A stretch of DNA of 64,000 nt from an alpha proteobacterium AAP38. Lineage in GTDB: Bacteria; Pseudomonadota; Alphaproteobacteria; Azospirillales; Azospirillaceae. The translations under genes were made by a program, and so were the position numbers. Under the pieces are notes generated by a model. That model was given only the letters and a program-made list of their open reading frames with translations. It made no database searches and was not told where the DNA came from. The stretch's first letter is position 1, and each line of letters starts with the position of its first letter. Positions 50,290-57,945 of the stretch are shown in pieces. The stretch covers positions 62,001-126,000 of the forward strand of contig LJHR01000003.1 of NCBI GenBank assembly GCA_001296005.1, written 5' to 3'.

Positions 50290-51186
50290 ATGCGCCATCC
50301 CGAACAGCAATATCTGGACCTGATGGAAGACATCCTGGCCCGTGGCGACGCCCGCGTGGACCGGACGGGTGTGGGCACCAAATCCCTGTTCGGGGCCATG
50401 ATGCGGTTCGACCTGTCGGATGGTACGGTCCCCATCCTGACCACCAAGCGCGTCTATTGGAAACTGGCGGTCAAGGAGATGCTGTGGTTCCTGACCGGCG
50501 TCACCAATATCCAGCCGCTGCTGAAGGAAAAGGTCACCATCTGGACCGACTGGCCGCTGGCCACTTACCGCCGGGAGACGGGCGACGCGATCAGCCAGAA
50601 GGATTTTGAGCAGCGGATCGTGGAGGATGACGCCTTCGCCGCCCGTTGGGGCGAGTTGGGGCCCGTCTATGGCAAGCAATGGCGGCGCTGGTTGGGCCCG
50701 GACGGGCGGGAACATGACCAGATCGCGGCCCTGATCAAGGGCCTGCGCGAAACACCGGCCAGCCGCCGCCTGCTGTTCCATGCCTGGAACGTGCCGGAAC
50801 TGGGCGGCATGGCCCTGCCGCCCTGCCACATGGTCTATCAGTACCATGTCACCAGCGATGGCCGACTGAACGGGTTGATGTATCAGCGCAGCTGCGACGT
50901 GCTGCTGGGCCTGCCCTTCAACCTGACCGGCGCCGTGGCCTTGCAAGCCATGCTGGCGCAACAGGCGGGGTTAAGGCTGGGGGAGTTTGTGTGGATGGGC
51001 GGGGATGTGCATCTCTACCTCAATCACCTGGACGCCGCCCGCGAACAACTGTCCCGCCCCCCGCGCCCCCTGCCGCGCCTGACCCTGACCCCGCGTGCCG
51101 AGAGTATCGATGCCTACCGGATCGAGGATTTCGTGGTCGAAGGTTACGACCCGCACCCGCCGATCAAGGCGGACGTGGCGGTATAG
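50290..51186 (+). CDS. thyA: Thymidylate synthase
   Basis: 298 residues. Methylates dUMP to dTMP using methylene-tetrahydrofolate. RTGVGTKSLFG, the catalytic Cys179 in ALPPCHMVYQY, YQRSCDVLLGLPFNL and MGGDVHLYLNHLD are all present. ThyA and folA are divergently arranged about 100 bp apart and can share control. Confidence 0.97.
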   Translation: MRHPEQQYLDLMEDILARGDARVDRTGVGTKSLFGAMMRFDLSDGTVPILTTKRVYWKLAVKEMLWFLTGVTNIQPLLKEKVTIWTDWPLATYRRETGDAISQKDFEQRIVEDDAFAARWGELGPVYGKQWRRWLGPDGREHDQIAALIKGLRETPASRRLLFHAWNVPELGGMALPPCHMVYQYHVTSDGRLNGLMYQRSCDVLLGLPFNLTGAVALQAMLAQQAGLRLGEFVWMGGDVHLYLNHLDAAREQLSRPPRPLPRLTLTPRAESIDAYRIEDFVVEGYDPHPPIKADVAV

Positions 51187-51194
51187 GGCAGTTG

Positions 51195-51668
51195 TCAAAG
51201 TCCTCCATGGAGTTTTCGTCGATACCTCATCGCTTCATTTGCAAGCCACTCATATTCATCCCAGAATTCTTGGGAATTCCGCTTAACGCGATACTCCGAT
51301 ACAAGTGGCGATAATACTTCCCAAGTTCTCCTTAATGAGTCTCCCCAGCTATCTGCGATTACTTCGACGGGAATAAAGCCTCTTCTGCACATTATTCCCA
51401 CGGAATCGTAGTTCTGGCAGACTTTCTCTGCTGTCGCCTTTTCAATATCTGTCCAGTCCGTGAATGCCTTTTTTCCTAATTCACTAATGACAAAACCTCT
51501 AGCTTTGCGCAAATCATCAGTTTGCAGCATGTCGTAGGCTGCTTTGAACGCTGTGGCGTGAGTCGATTTCTGCATTTCTCGTATTTGCCGTATAACAATT
51601 ATAGCAGTGGCAAGAGAGACAATCGCCGTTGCAGCGGCTGCAATGGCTTCTAGTGCGGACCAGTCCAT
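51195..51668 (-). CDS. DUF4760-like membrane-anchored protein
   Basis: 157 residues. One N-terminal membrane helix (about 5-27: ALEAIAAAATAIVSLATAIIVI) followed by a cytosolic helical domain with STHATAFKAAYDMLQTDDLRKARGFV and CQNYDSVGIMCRRGFIPVEVI, the pattern of the DUF4760 group. Function unknown. The gene is AT-rich compared with thyA and ggt, suggesting acquisition. Confidence 0.72.
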   Translation of the reverse strand: MDWSALEAIAAAATAIVSLATAIIVIRQIREMQKSTHATAFKAAYDMLQTDDLRKARGFVISELGKKAFTDWTDIEKATAEKVCQNYDSVGIMCRRGFIPVEVIADSWGDSLRRTWEVLSPLVSEYRVKRNSQEFWDEYEWLANEAMRYRRKLHGGL

Positions 51669-51936
51669 TTTTTTTCGACCTCAAGCGCGAGATTGGGTTT
51701 GTGCATATGACTAATTATCAAAAAATAGCTTAGCAGATGAAATTTGTCTAGTTTTGCATTCATCAAGAGTGAAACACTGACTGAGTTCCCAGAAGATCGC
51801 ATTGGAGTAGTGTGTCTGATTGGATCTGACCCGGTTTGAGCATCCTGCCCATAAAATAATCAATATTTTACAGTGGGATGCGCGTGGTTTTCGTGGGAAG
51901 CTGACGGCACTTCAGCCCAGCCGGAGATGCCCCGCG
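51669..51936. other. AT-rich intergenic stretch before ggt
   Basis: About 270 bp, AT-rich in its first ~200 bp. It should contain the promoters of the divergent DUF4760-like and ggt genes, but I cannot pick confident -35/-10 pairs and see no gene. Confidence 0.4.
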
Positions 51937-53664
51937 ATGACCCGCCTGCGTTCGCTTGCCCTGTCGCTTTGCCTTGCTACTGCGCTGTGCGCGATACCGG
52001 CCATGGGGGCCTGGGCTCAGAAGGAAGGGGCGGTGGTCACGGCGCTGCCCATGGGCAAGGCCATGGTGTCGTCGGCGGACCCGCGTGCCACCGATGCGGG
52101 GCGGGAAATCCTGCGCCAGGGCGGGTCGGCGGCCGATGCGGCGGCGGCCCTGATGCTGGCCCTAACGGTGGTGGAGCCGGAATCGTCGGGCATCGGCGGC
52201 GGCGGCTTCCTGCTGTATCACCCCGCCGGCAGCAAGGACACGTTCAGCTATGACGGGCGGGAGGAGGCGCCATCGGCGGCCAAGCCCGACCGCTTCATGC
52301 AGAACGGCCAGGAAATGGATTATGAGCTGGCGCGGGCCGGCGGCCTGTCGGTGGGTGTGCCGGGCAATATCCGCCTGATTGAGCTGGCCCATGCCCGCCA
52401 TGGCAAGCTGCCCTGGAAGGCTTTGTTCCAGCCGGCGATTCGGCTGGCGCGCGACGGCTTTGTCGTCACGCCGCGCATGGTGAAGATGCTGGAGGAACAG
52501 AAGCCGCTGCTGTCCGTGTCACGGGAAGCGCAGGCGCTTTATTACCAGCCCGACGGGTCGCCCAAGCCGGCGGGATCGGTGATCAAGAACCCCAAGCTGG
52601 CCGATCTCCTGACCCTGGTGGCGGAGAAGGGGGCGGACGCCTTCTACAAGGGGCCGGCGGCGGATCGGCTGCGCGCGGCGGTGGCCAACGCGGCCCGCAA
52701 CCCCAGCATCATCACGGCGGATGATATGGTGAATTACCGCGCCGTGCCGCGCCCGCCTGTCTGTGGCACCTACCGCGTCTACACGGTCTGCGGCATGGGG
52801 CCGCCTTCGTCGGGCGGTATCGCGGTTCTGACCATCCTGAAACAGATGGAAGGGTTCGATATTCCGGCCATGGGGCCGAACAGCCTGGAGGCCTGGCATA
52901 TCATCGGCGAATCGATGCGGCTGGCTTATGCCGACCGGGCCAAATGGCTGGGTGATCCCGACCATGTGAAGGTGCCGGTGGAGGGGCTGACCGACCCCGC
53001 CTATATCAAGGAGCGGGCCAAGCTGATCGACCCGAAAAAGGCCATGCCCAAGGCACCGGCGGGTAACCCGAAGGATGCGCCGCGCGTGTCGGAGATTGCC
53101 GACAATGAAATCCCCGGCACCACCCATTTCTCCGTCGCCGATGAATGGGGCAATGTCGCCTCCATGACCTCGACCATCGAGGATATTTATGGCTCCGGCA
53201 TTATTGTCGACGGCTATGTGCTGAATAATGAGCTGACGGATTTCAACTTCATCCCCGATGTGGACGGTGTACCCACCGCCAACCGGGTGGAACCGGGCAA
53301 GCGCCCGCGCAGTTCCATGTCGCCCACCATCGTCTATGACCAAAGCGGTCAGGCCGTGCTGGCCATCGGGGCTGCCGGCGGGCCGACCATCATCGCGCAG
53401 GTCGCCAAGGCCATTGTCGGGGTGCTGGACTGGAAGCTGGATGTGCAATCAGCACTCGCCCTGCCCACCTTCATGGGCAGCGGGGAGACGATCCGCATCG
53501 AGGCGGGGACGGCGGTTGGCGGCATGGCCGACCAGCTGCGCGCCATGGGCCATGAGGTGGTGGTCGATGATTTCGGGGGCAAGCTGAACGGGATTGACAA
53601 GATGACGGGCCAGTGGCGCGGCGGTGCGGACCCACGGTCGAACGGGACGGCGGGGGCGCCTTAA
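51937..53664 (+). CDS. ggt: Gamma-glutamyltranspeptidase
   Basis: 575 residues. Signal peptide (~28 residues ending GAWAQ), so periplasmic. The precursor self-cleaves before Thr395 in GTTHFSVADEWGNVASMTSTI, giving large and small subunits; GIGGGGFLLYH, the oxyanion GPPSSGGIA and PRSSMSPTIV are further family blocks. It hydrolyses glutathione and other gamma-glutamyl compounds. GGAG lies 12 bases before the ATG; an open upstream extension of 39 codons is not homologous. A family-1 palindromic repeat follows the gene. Confidence 0.95.
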   Translation: MTRLRSLALSLCLATALCAIPAMGAWAQKEGAVVTALPMGKAMVSSADPRATDAGREILRQGGSAADAAAALMLALTVVEPESSGIGGGGFLLYHPAGSKDTFSYDGREEAPSAAKPDRFMQNGQEMDYELARAGGLSVGVPGNIRLIELAHARHGKLPWKALFQPAIRLARDGFVVTPRMVKMLEEQKPLLSVSREAQALYYQPDGSPKPAGSVIKNPKLADLLTLVAEKGADAFYKGPAADRLRAAVANAARNPSIITADDMVNYRAVPRPPVCGTYRVYTVCGMGPPSSGGIAVLTILKQMEGFDIPAMGPNSLEAWHIIGESMRLAYADRAKWLGDPDHVKVPVEGLTDPAYIKERAKLIDPKKAMPKAPAGNPKDAPRVSEIADNEIPGTTHFSVADEWGNVASMTSTIEDIYGSGIIVDGYVLNNELTDFNFIPDVDGVPTANRVEPGKRPRSSMSPTIVYDQSGQAVLAIGAAGGPTIIAQVAKAIVGVLDWKLDVQSALALPTFMGSGETIRIEAGTAVGGMADQLRAMGHEVVVDDFGGKLNGIDKMTGQWRGGADPRSNGTAGAP

Positions 53665-53690
53665 GGGGGCTGTGGTTCCCTGCTCTTGCT

Positions 53691-53844
53691 CCCTCACCCT
53701 CCCATCGGTTGACACCGATGGGCCCCTCCCTCTCCCACCTCGTGGGCGAGGGGCTAAATACAGCCTGACGCCAAGGTTACGCCCCTCGCCCACGAAGTGG
53801 GAGAGGGAGGGGCCCGAACGCGCCAACGTTTGGGAGGGTGAGGG
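53691..53844. repeat. Palindromic repeat family 1, copy C
   Basis: 154 bp with CCCTCACCCTCC and GGAGGGTGAGGG ends and the shared inner arms. Side hairpins are CCCATCGG-ttgaca-CCGATGGG on the left and CGAACGC-gcca-ACGTTTG on the right. Located 27 bp after ggt. Confidence 0.85.
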
Positions 53845-53875
53845 CGGATGCCTATTCAGCCCCCGAACATCCCCC

Positions 53876-53904
53876 TTTAAACCCGCGTCGCAATCGCCTA
53901 TATG
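53876..53904 (+). promoter_or_regulatory. Possible ssrA promoter
   Basis: TTTAAA, a 17-bp spacer and TATATG precede the tmRNA gene, with a start expected near 53911, at a perfect GTCGGG-ttcg-CCCGAC hairpin. The -35 is weak, so confidence is limited. Confidence 0.4.
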
Positions 53905-53919
53905 AAGCCTGTCGGGTTC

Positions 53920-54228
53920 GCCCGACTATGGGGATAAACGCGGTGTGGAATAGACGTTGCGGACCCGGGGGCGGTACCCGGCGCCTCCACCATTCACCTT
54001 TGGCCTGATGGCCATTGGTTCATGGGGGCGAAACAGGATCGACGCGCGTAATAAAGGCATAGTCTTCCCTCGGCATGATACCGCCGTTATCGGGTCAAAC
54101 CTCATAGATGCCAACGATAACTCGGCGTCTGACCTTCGCATGGCTGCCTAATTCCCCCTTAAGGGCGTTAGTCAGTTAGCTTAGTTCGCAGCCCGGGGGG
54201 AGCTGGGCAACAGAATCCCCCCACCTTA
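53920..54228 (+). ncRNA. ssrA: Transfer-messenger RNA, permuted two-piece form
   Basis: Rescues stalled ribosomes. The gene has the alphaproteobacterial permuted order. The acceptor piece comes first and ends CGCCTCCACCA at 53992. A 31-nt intervening segment (53993-54023, with a TGGCC-tgat-GGCCA hairpin) follows, then the coding piece begins with GGGGGCG at 54024, pairing with CGCCTCC. GACTATG (53924-53930) pairs with CATAGTC in the coding piece as the long helix. The tag reading frame at 54110-54151 encodes ANDNSASDLRMAA, then TAA. The 3' part has a CGGGGGG...CCCCCC pseudoknot-like stem. Ends are estimated. The adaptor gene sspB follows. Confidence 0.92.
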
Positions 54229-54428
54229 TTATTTTGTTCCCTTGAGAAGCCGGGCGGGCGCATCCGTGCCTTTGAGTGCCCGGTTAAGCCCCCATTCCCG
54301 CATGGCTGCACGCGGGAACGCAGACATTTGCGCCCGACGCTTGATTATCCGTCCGTAATAGGCTTGTCTGGGGCCAGATGGGGGACGGTCTGTTCCGTCG
54401 CGTTCGTTGCCAGGGGTTCGCTTAACCG

Positions 54429-54929
54429 ATGTCCGAGGAAATGCTCCGCTATGACCGCATGGTCGAGGCCGCCAAGCGTGGCGTCGTCAGACAGGCCCTG
54501 CGCGAGGTTCTGAACCGGGGCGGACAGCTGCCGGGCGAACATCATTTCTATGTCACCTTCCGCACCGATGCCGAAGGGGTGGATATCCCGGACTATCTCC
54601 GCGCCAAGTACCCGACGGAGATGACCATCGTCCTGCAGTACCAGTTCTACGACCTGACGGTGGAAAACGATAAGTTCGCCGTCACCCTGTCGTTTGGCGG
54701 TGTGCTGCGCCGGCTGGTCGTTCCCTACATCACCATCATCACCTTCGCCGACCCGTCGGTGAATTTCGTCCTGCAGTTCCAGCCCGATGATATGCCGGAC
54801 CTGCTGGTGGATGAGGAGGAGATGGAGCACGAGGCGGGAGAGGTCACGGTCGCGGTGGACGAGCCCGATGACGATACGCCCAAGCCGACCGGCACCGTCG
54901 TCGCCCTGGATGCCTTCCGCAAGAAGTAA
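54429..54929 (+). CDS. sspB: ClpXP adaptor SspB, alphaproteobacterial type
   Basis: 166 residues. LRYDRMVEAAKRGVVRQAL, HHFYVTFRT, YPTEMTIVLQYQFYDL, FGGVLRRLVVPY and the C-terminal acidic linker ending in VVALDAFRKK (the ClpX-docking tail) identify SspB. It binds ssrA-tagged peptides through their ANDN part and delivers them to ClpXP. Located 200 bp downstream of ssrA, so tag and adaptor are neighbours. Confidence 0.93.
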   Translation: MSEEMLRYDRMVEAAKRGVVRQALREVLNRGGQLPGEHHFYVTFRTDAEGVDIPDYLRAKYPTEMTIVLQYQFYDLTVENDKFAVTLSFGGVLRRLVVPYITIITFADPSVNFVLQFQPDDMPDLLVDEEEMEHEAGEVTVAVDEPDDDTPKPTGTVVALDAFRKK

Positions 54930-54938
54930 GGCCCGCCC

Positions 54939-55292
54939 ATGGCCCCGCGCCGCCCGCCCCCGTTTGTCACCCATGTTCTGGAGCTGATGCAGCCGCTGGG
55001 GCCGGTGGTGGCGCGGTCGATGTTCGGCGGCTGGGGCCTGTCGATCGACGGGATGAATTTCGCCCTGATCGCGGGCGAGGAACTCTATCTGAAAACCGAC
55101 GCGCAGAACCGCCCCGCCTATGAAGCGCTGGGCCTGCCTGCCTTTGCACCCTATGAGGATCAGCCAGAGCGCACGATGAATTATCATCGGCCGCCCGCGG
55201 ACGCGCTGGAGGATTCCGACAGCCTCATGGTCTGGGTCCGGCCTGCGTTCGAGGTGGCGTTGCGCGCACCCCGTAAGCCGAAGAAGAAATAG
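54939..55292 (+). CDS. TfoX N-terminal domain protein
   Basis: 117 residues. The TfoX/Sxy N-terminal domain is recognisable from VVARSMFGGWGLSIDGMNFALIAGEELYLKTD and AFAPYEDQ...TMNYHRPPADAL. The competence-type C-terminal domain is absent, as in most standalone family members, whose role is unknown. It is 9 bp after sspB, so probably co-transcribed. Basic tail PRKPKKK. Confidence 0.88.
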   Translation: MAPRRPPPFVTHVLELMQPLGPVVARSMFGGWGLSIDGMNFALIAGEELYLKTDAQNRPAYEALGLPAFAPYEDQPERTMNYHRPPADALEDSDSLMVWVRPAFEVALRAPRKPKKK

Positions 55293-55400
55293 CGGTCCAA
55301 GCTGCCTTTCCGCACGGTCGTGCGCTTTCCGGCTTGACGGCGCAGGCGGGTTCGGGCGTCCTGTGCGCCAACCATAATCCCAGGCTGGGGAGCGCCCGAA

Positions 55401-56147
55401 ATGACCGAGCATGTGCTGATCAGTGACGCCGACGGCGTGCGCACGATCACCCTGAACCGCGCCGACAAGCGCAACGCCCTGACCGCCGCCATGTATGCGG
55501 CGATGGCCGAAGCGTTAAAGACGGCATCCGATGCCGGCATCCGCGCCGTCCTGTTCCATGGGGCGGGCGGGTTCTTCACCGGCGGCAATGATATCGGCGA
55601 TTTCCTGGCCAACCCGCCCGCCAATGATGAGGCGCCGGTGTTCCAGTTCCTGTTTGCCCTGGCCACCACGCCCCTGCCGCTGGTCGCGGCGGTGGAGGGG
55701 ATGGCGGTCGGCGTGGGCACCACCATGCTGCTGCATTGCGATCTGGTCTATGCATCGCCCGACGCGCGCCTGCATGTGCCGTTCGTCGATCTTGGGCTGG
55801 TGCCGGAGGCGGCCAGTTCCATCCTGATGCCGCGCACCATGGGCCATGCCCAGGCGGCCCGCATGCTGATGCTGGGTGAACCACTGGGTGCCGATGAGGC
55901 GCTGGCCACGGGCATCCTGTCGGGCATCGTGCCCGCCGCCGATCTGGCGGCAACCGCACTGACCAAGGCCAAGGCCCTGGCCGCCAAGCCGGTGGGTGCC
56001 ATGCGCCAGACCAAGGCCCTGATGCGGCCCAATCAGGCAGAGGTGCTGGCCACCATGAAGAAGGAAGGCCAGATTTTCGGCGCCTGCCTGCGCTCCCCCG
56101 AAGCCATGGCGGCCTTCCAGGCCTTCATGATGAAGGGGAAGAAGTAA
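55401..56147 (+). CDS. Enoyl-CoA hydratase/isomerase family protein
   Basis: 248 residues, crotonase fold. ITLNRADKRNALTAAMY, the oxyanion-hole segment GGFFTGGNDIGDF, AAVEGMAVGVGTTMLLHCDLVYA, and LGLVPEAASSILMPRTMGHAQA with the catalytic-position Glu. The GGND variant instead of SAG(A/G)D suggests an isomerase-like member; the exact acyl-CoA is unknown. Good GGGGAGCG ribosome-binding site. Confidence 0.9.
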   Translation: MTEHVLISDADGVRTITLNRADKRNALTAAMYAAMAEALKTASDAGIRAVLFHGAGGFFTGGNDIGDFLANPPANDEAPVFQFLFALATTPLPLVAAVEGMAVGVGTTMLLHCDLVYASPDARLHVPFVDLGLVPEAASSILMPRTMGHAQAARMLMLGEPLGADEALATGILSGIVPAADLAATALTKAKALAAKPVGAMRQTKALMRPNQAEVLATMKKEGQIFGACLRSPEAMAAFQAFMMKGKK

Positions 56148-56257
56148 GGGTTGGGGATGCGGGGCGGCATTTTGTGTAGCCCCTTGGTGGATGTGGCGGC
56201 GGGGGCGGCGATGCGGTAGAGCTATGCCGCCCTGCAACATGACCGGTTCTCTGCCCC

Positions 56258-57127
56258 ATGATCCGCCGCCTTGCCGCCCTTGCCACCACCCTGCTGGCCC
56301 TGTCCGGCCCCGCTGCCGCACAATCGGCCCTGTTCGGGATGGAGACGACGGACCAGACCGCGCCCTTGTGGGAAGCCAGCATCCTGGCCGCCGGTGGCTA
56401 TGTCGCGCACTATCCGGCGGCATCTGAGGGACAGTTCAAGGCGCTGCCGGTACCGTTCCTGATCTATCGCGGCGACAATCTGCGCATCGGCGACAACGGC
56501 TTCATCCGCGCGCGCCAGGAAATGGCCGATGGGCGGTTTGAGCTGGATATCGGTCTGGACGGGTCGTTCGATGTCGACAGCAAGGACAACAAGGCCCGCC
56601 AGGGCATGCCCGACCTGGACCTGCTGATCGAGGCGGGGCCCAAGGCCACCTGGCATTTCATGCCCAAGCATGCGGATGTACAGGTCGATCTGGGCGTGGA
56701 GGTGCGTGCCGTCATCGCCACCCGCCTGATCGGGTTTGATTATGAAGGCATCAGCGTCAATCCGGAACTGAGTTGGTCCGACCGCTCGCTGGGCGGGACC
56801 AAGCTGCGCGGCTATGCCTCCATCGGCCCCGTCTTCGGCTTTGACGGGGTGAATGATTATTTCTACGGCGTCGATGCCGCCTATGCCACGGCCAGCCGCC
56901 GGGCCTACAAGGCCGATGACGGCTATATCGGTACCAAGACCACGCTGGGCGTGGCCTATCCCATCAATGACCGGCTGCTGGTGTTCGGTGCGGCGCAGGT
57001 CGGCTATTACGGCGGGTCGGCGAACGAAGACAGCCCGCTGTTCCGCGACAAGACCAATGTCAGCGTCGGCGCCGGCGTGCGCTGGTCCTTCTGGCAGTCC
57101 GAAGCCCGCGTGCCTGTGGTGCGATGA
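56258..57127 (+). CDS. MipA/OmpV family outer-membrane protein
   Basis: 289 residues. Signal peptide of ~21 residues (LAALATTLLALSGPAAAQ), then beta-strand repeats typical of MipA/OmpV barrels: YPAASEGQFKALPVPFLIYRGD, RFELDIGLDGSF, GMPDLDLLIEAGPKATWHF, SVGAGVRWSFWQSE near the C-terminus. Members include the MltA-interacting scaffold MipA and porin-like OmpV. A candidate sRNA and terminator follow. Confidence 0.88.
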   Translation: MIRRLAALATTLLALSGPAAAQSALFGMETTDQTAPLWEASILAAGGYVAHYPAASEGQFKALPVPFLIYRGDNLRIGDNGFIRARQEMADGRFELDIGLDGSFDVDSKDNKARQGMPDLDLLIEAGPKATWHFMPKHADVQVDLGVEVRAVIATRLIGFDYEGISVNPELSWSDRSLGGTKLRGYASIGPVFGFDGVNDYFYGVDAAYATASRRAYKADDGYIGTKTTLGVAYPINDRLLVFGAAQVGYYGGSANEDSPLFRDKTNVSVGAGVRWSFWQSEARVPVVR

Positions 57128-57168
57128 GTTTTCTGCTCATTTGGGCGGCAGTGCCGTTTGAATGGGCA

Positions 57169-57191
57169 GGTGCTCTGCTGATTGGAGTACC
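57169..57191. promoter_or_regulatory. Inverted repeat upstream of sigma-54-like promoter
   Basis: GGTGCTC and GAGTACC arms (one mismatch) separated by 9 bp lie about 30-50 bp before the -24 element. It may be an activator site, but is closer than most sigma-54 enhancers. Confidence 0.3.
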
Positions 57192-57221
57192 GGAAAGCGT
57201 TATCAGGGGCCGGATTGGCAC

Positions 57222-57238
57222 TTGGCACGCGATTCGCA
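57222..57238 (+). promoter_or_regulatory. Sigma-54-type -24/-12 promoter
   Basis: TTGGCACG, four bases, TCGCA: matches the RpoN consensus (YTGGCACG-N4-TTGCW) except for one base in the -12 element. Expected start near 57250. Confidence 0.5.
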
Positions 57239-57249
57239 ATGTAAGTCAT

Positions 57250-57385
57250 GCACATGCACGGGGATATTGGGTAACCCCACCGGTTGGCGACAAACGGTCG
57301 GCATGATGTTGAAATTGGGGTCCCCTCACGGGGATCTGGCTGGGGGTCGACGCCCGGCAGTGGGGTGACCTGCTGCCGGGCGTTG
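57250..57385 (+). ncRNA. Candidate small RNA
   Basis: A ~135-nt transcript is implied by the sigma-54-like promoter before it and the strong terminator at its end, with no coding gene on this strand until NAD-GDH two kilobases on. It contains internal stems such as CCCC-tcac-GGGG. No known RNA family is recognised. Alternatively the terminator simply serves the MipA transcript. Confidence 0.35.
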
Positions 57386-57390
57386 TTTGT
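57350..57390 (+). terminator. Rho-independent terminator
   Basis: ACGCCCGGCAG and CTGCCGGGCGT form an 11-bp perfect stem with a 12-nt loop, followed by TGTTTGTTT. It ends 25 bp before the stop of the convergent acetyltransferase gene and terminates forward transcription. Confidence 0.8.
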
Positions 57391-57414
57391 TTGGGGGGTG
57401 CTTTGCGCTGAAGA

Positions 57415-57945
57415 TCAGGTGGTTCTGATCCGATAAAAAACATGCCGACGCAGGGGATGTCCTTCCGCCAGCCGGGGATGGTCGAAATCCATCGCCGGTT
57501 CGTGGCGAAGGCCGATCCGTTCCATGACGGCGCGTGAGGCACGGTTATGCGGCACGGTGAATGATACGATCTCCCGCAATCCCGCCGGGCCGAACCCGTA
57601 GTCCAGGGCCGCTTTCGCCGCCTCTGTCGCATAGCCCTGTCCCTGGAACGCCGGCGACAGGCGCCAGCCGATTTCAACGGCGGGCAGGAAGCCGGCATCG
57701 AATGTGACGGGCATCAGGCCGGCCATGCCAATCAGGGTGCCCGACGCTTTCTCCACCACAGCCCAGTAGCAGAAGCCATGTTCGGCCTGAAACCCCTGCT
57801 GCCGCTTGATGCTGGCGGCATTCATCTCCCGCGTGAAAGGACCGGCCAGCCATTCATAGATGGCGGGATCGTCATTGATGGCGGTGAGCGCGTCCAGGTC
57901 GCTGTCGAGCCAGGGGCGCAGGATCAGACGGGGCGTGTGGATCAT
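57415..57945 (-). CDS. GNAT acetyltransferase, RimJ/RimL type
   Basis: 176 residues. TPRLILRPWLDSDLDALTAIN at the start, EIGWRLSPAFQGQGYATEAAKAALDYGF with the acetyl-CoA loop, and HNRASRAVMERIGLRH near the end define the RimJ/RimL group. The ATG at 57945 overlaps the TGA of the Nudix regulator (TGATG), so it is translated with it. Substrate unknown. Confidence 0.9.
   Translation of the reverse strand: MIHTPRLILRPWLDSDLDALTAINDDPAIYEWLAGPFTREMNAASIKRQQGFQAEHGFCYWAVVEKASGTLIGMAGLMPVTFDAGFLPAVEIGWRLSPAFQGQGYATEAAKAALDYGFGPAGLREIVSFTVPHNRASRAVMERIGLRHEPAMDFDHPRLAEGHPLRRHVFYRIRTT

Noticed and set aside
30659-53844. Family-1 repeats as a CRISPR array
   Set aside because: The three copies are 8-15 kb apart, not regularly spaced, and have no spacers or cas genes.
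53957-54151. A 64-codon open frame ending in ANDNSASDLRMAA as a protein gene
   Set aside because: Only the last 13 codons are translated, as the tmRNA tag; the rest is the structured RNA.
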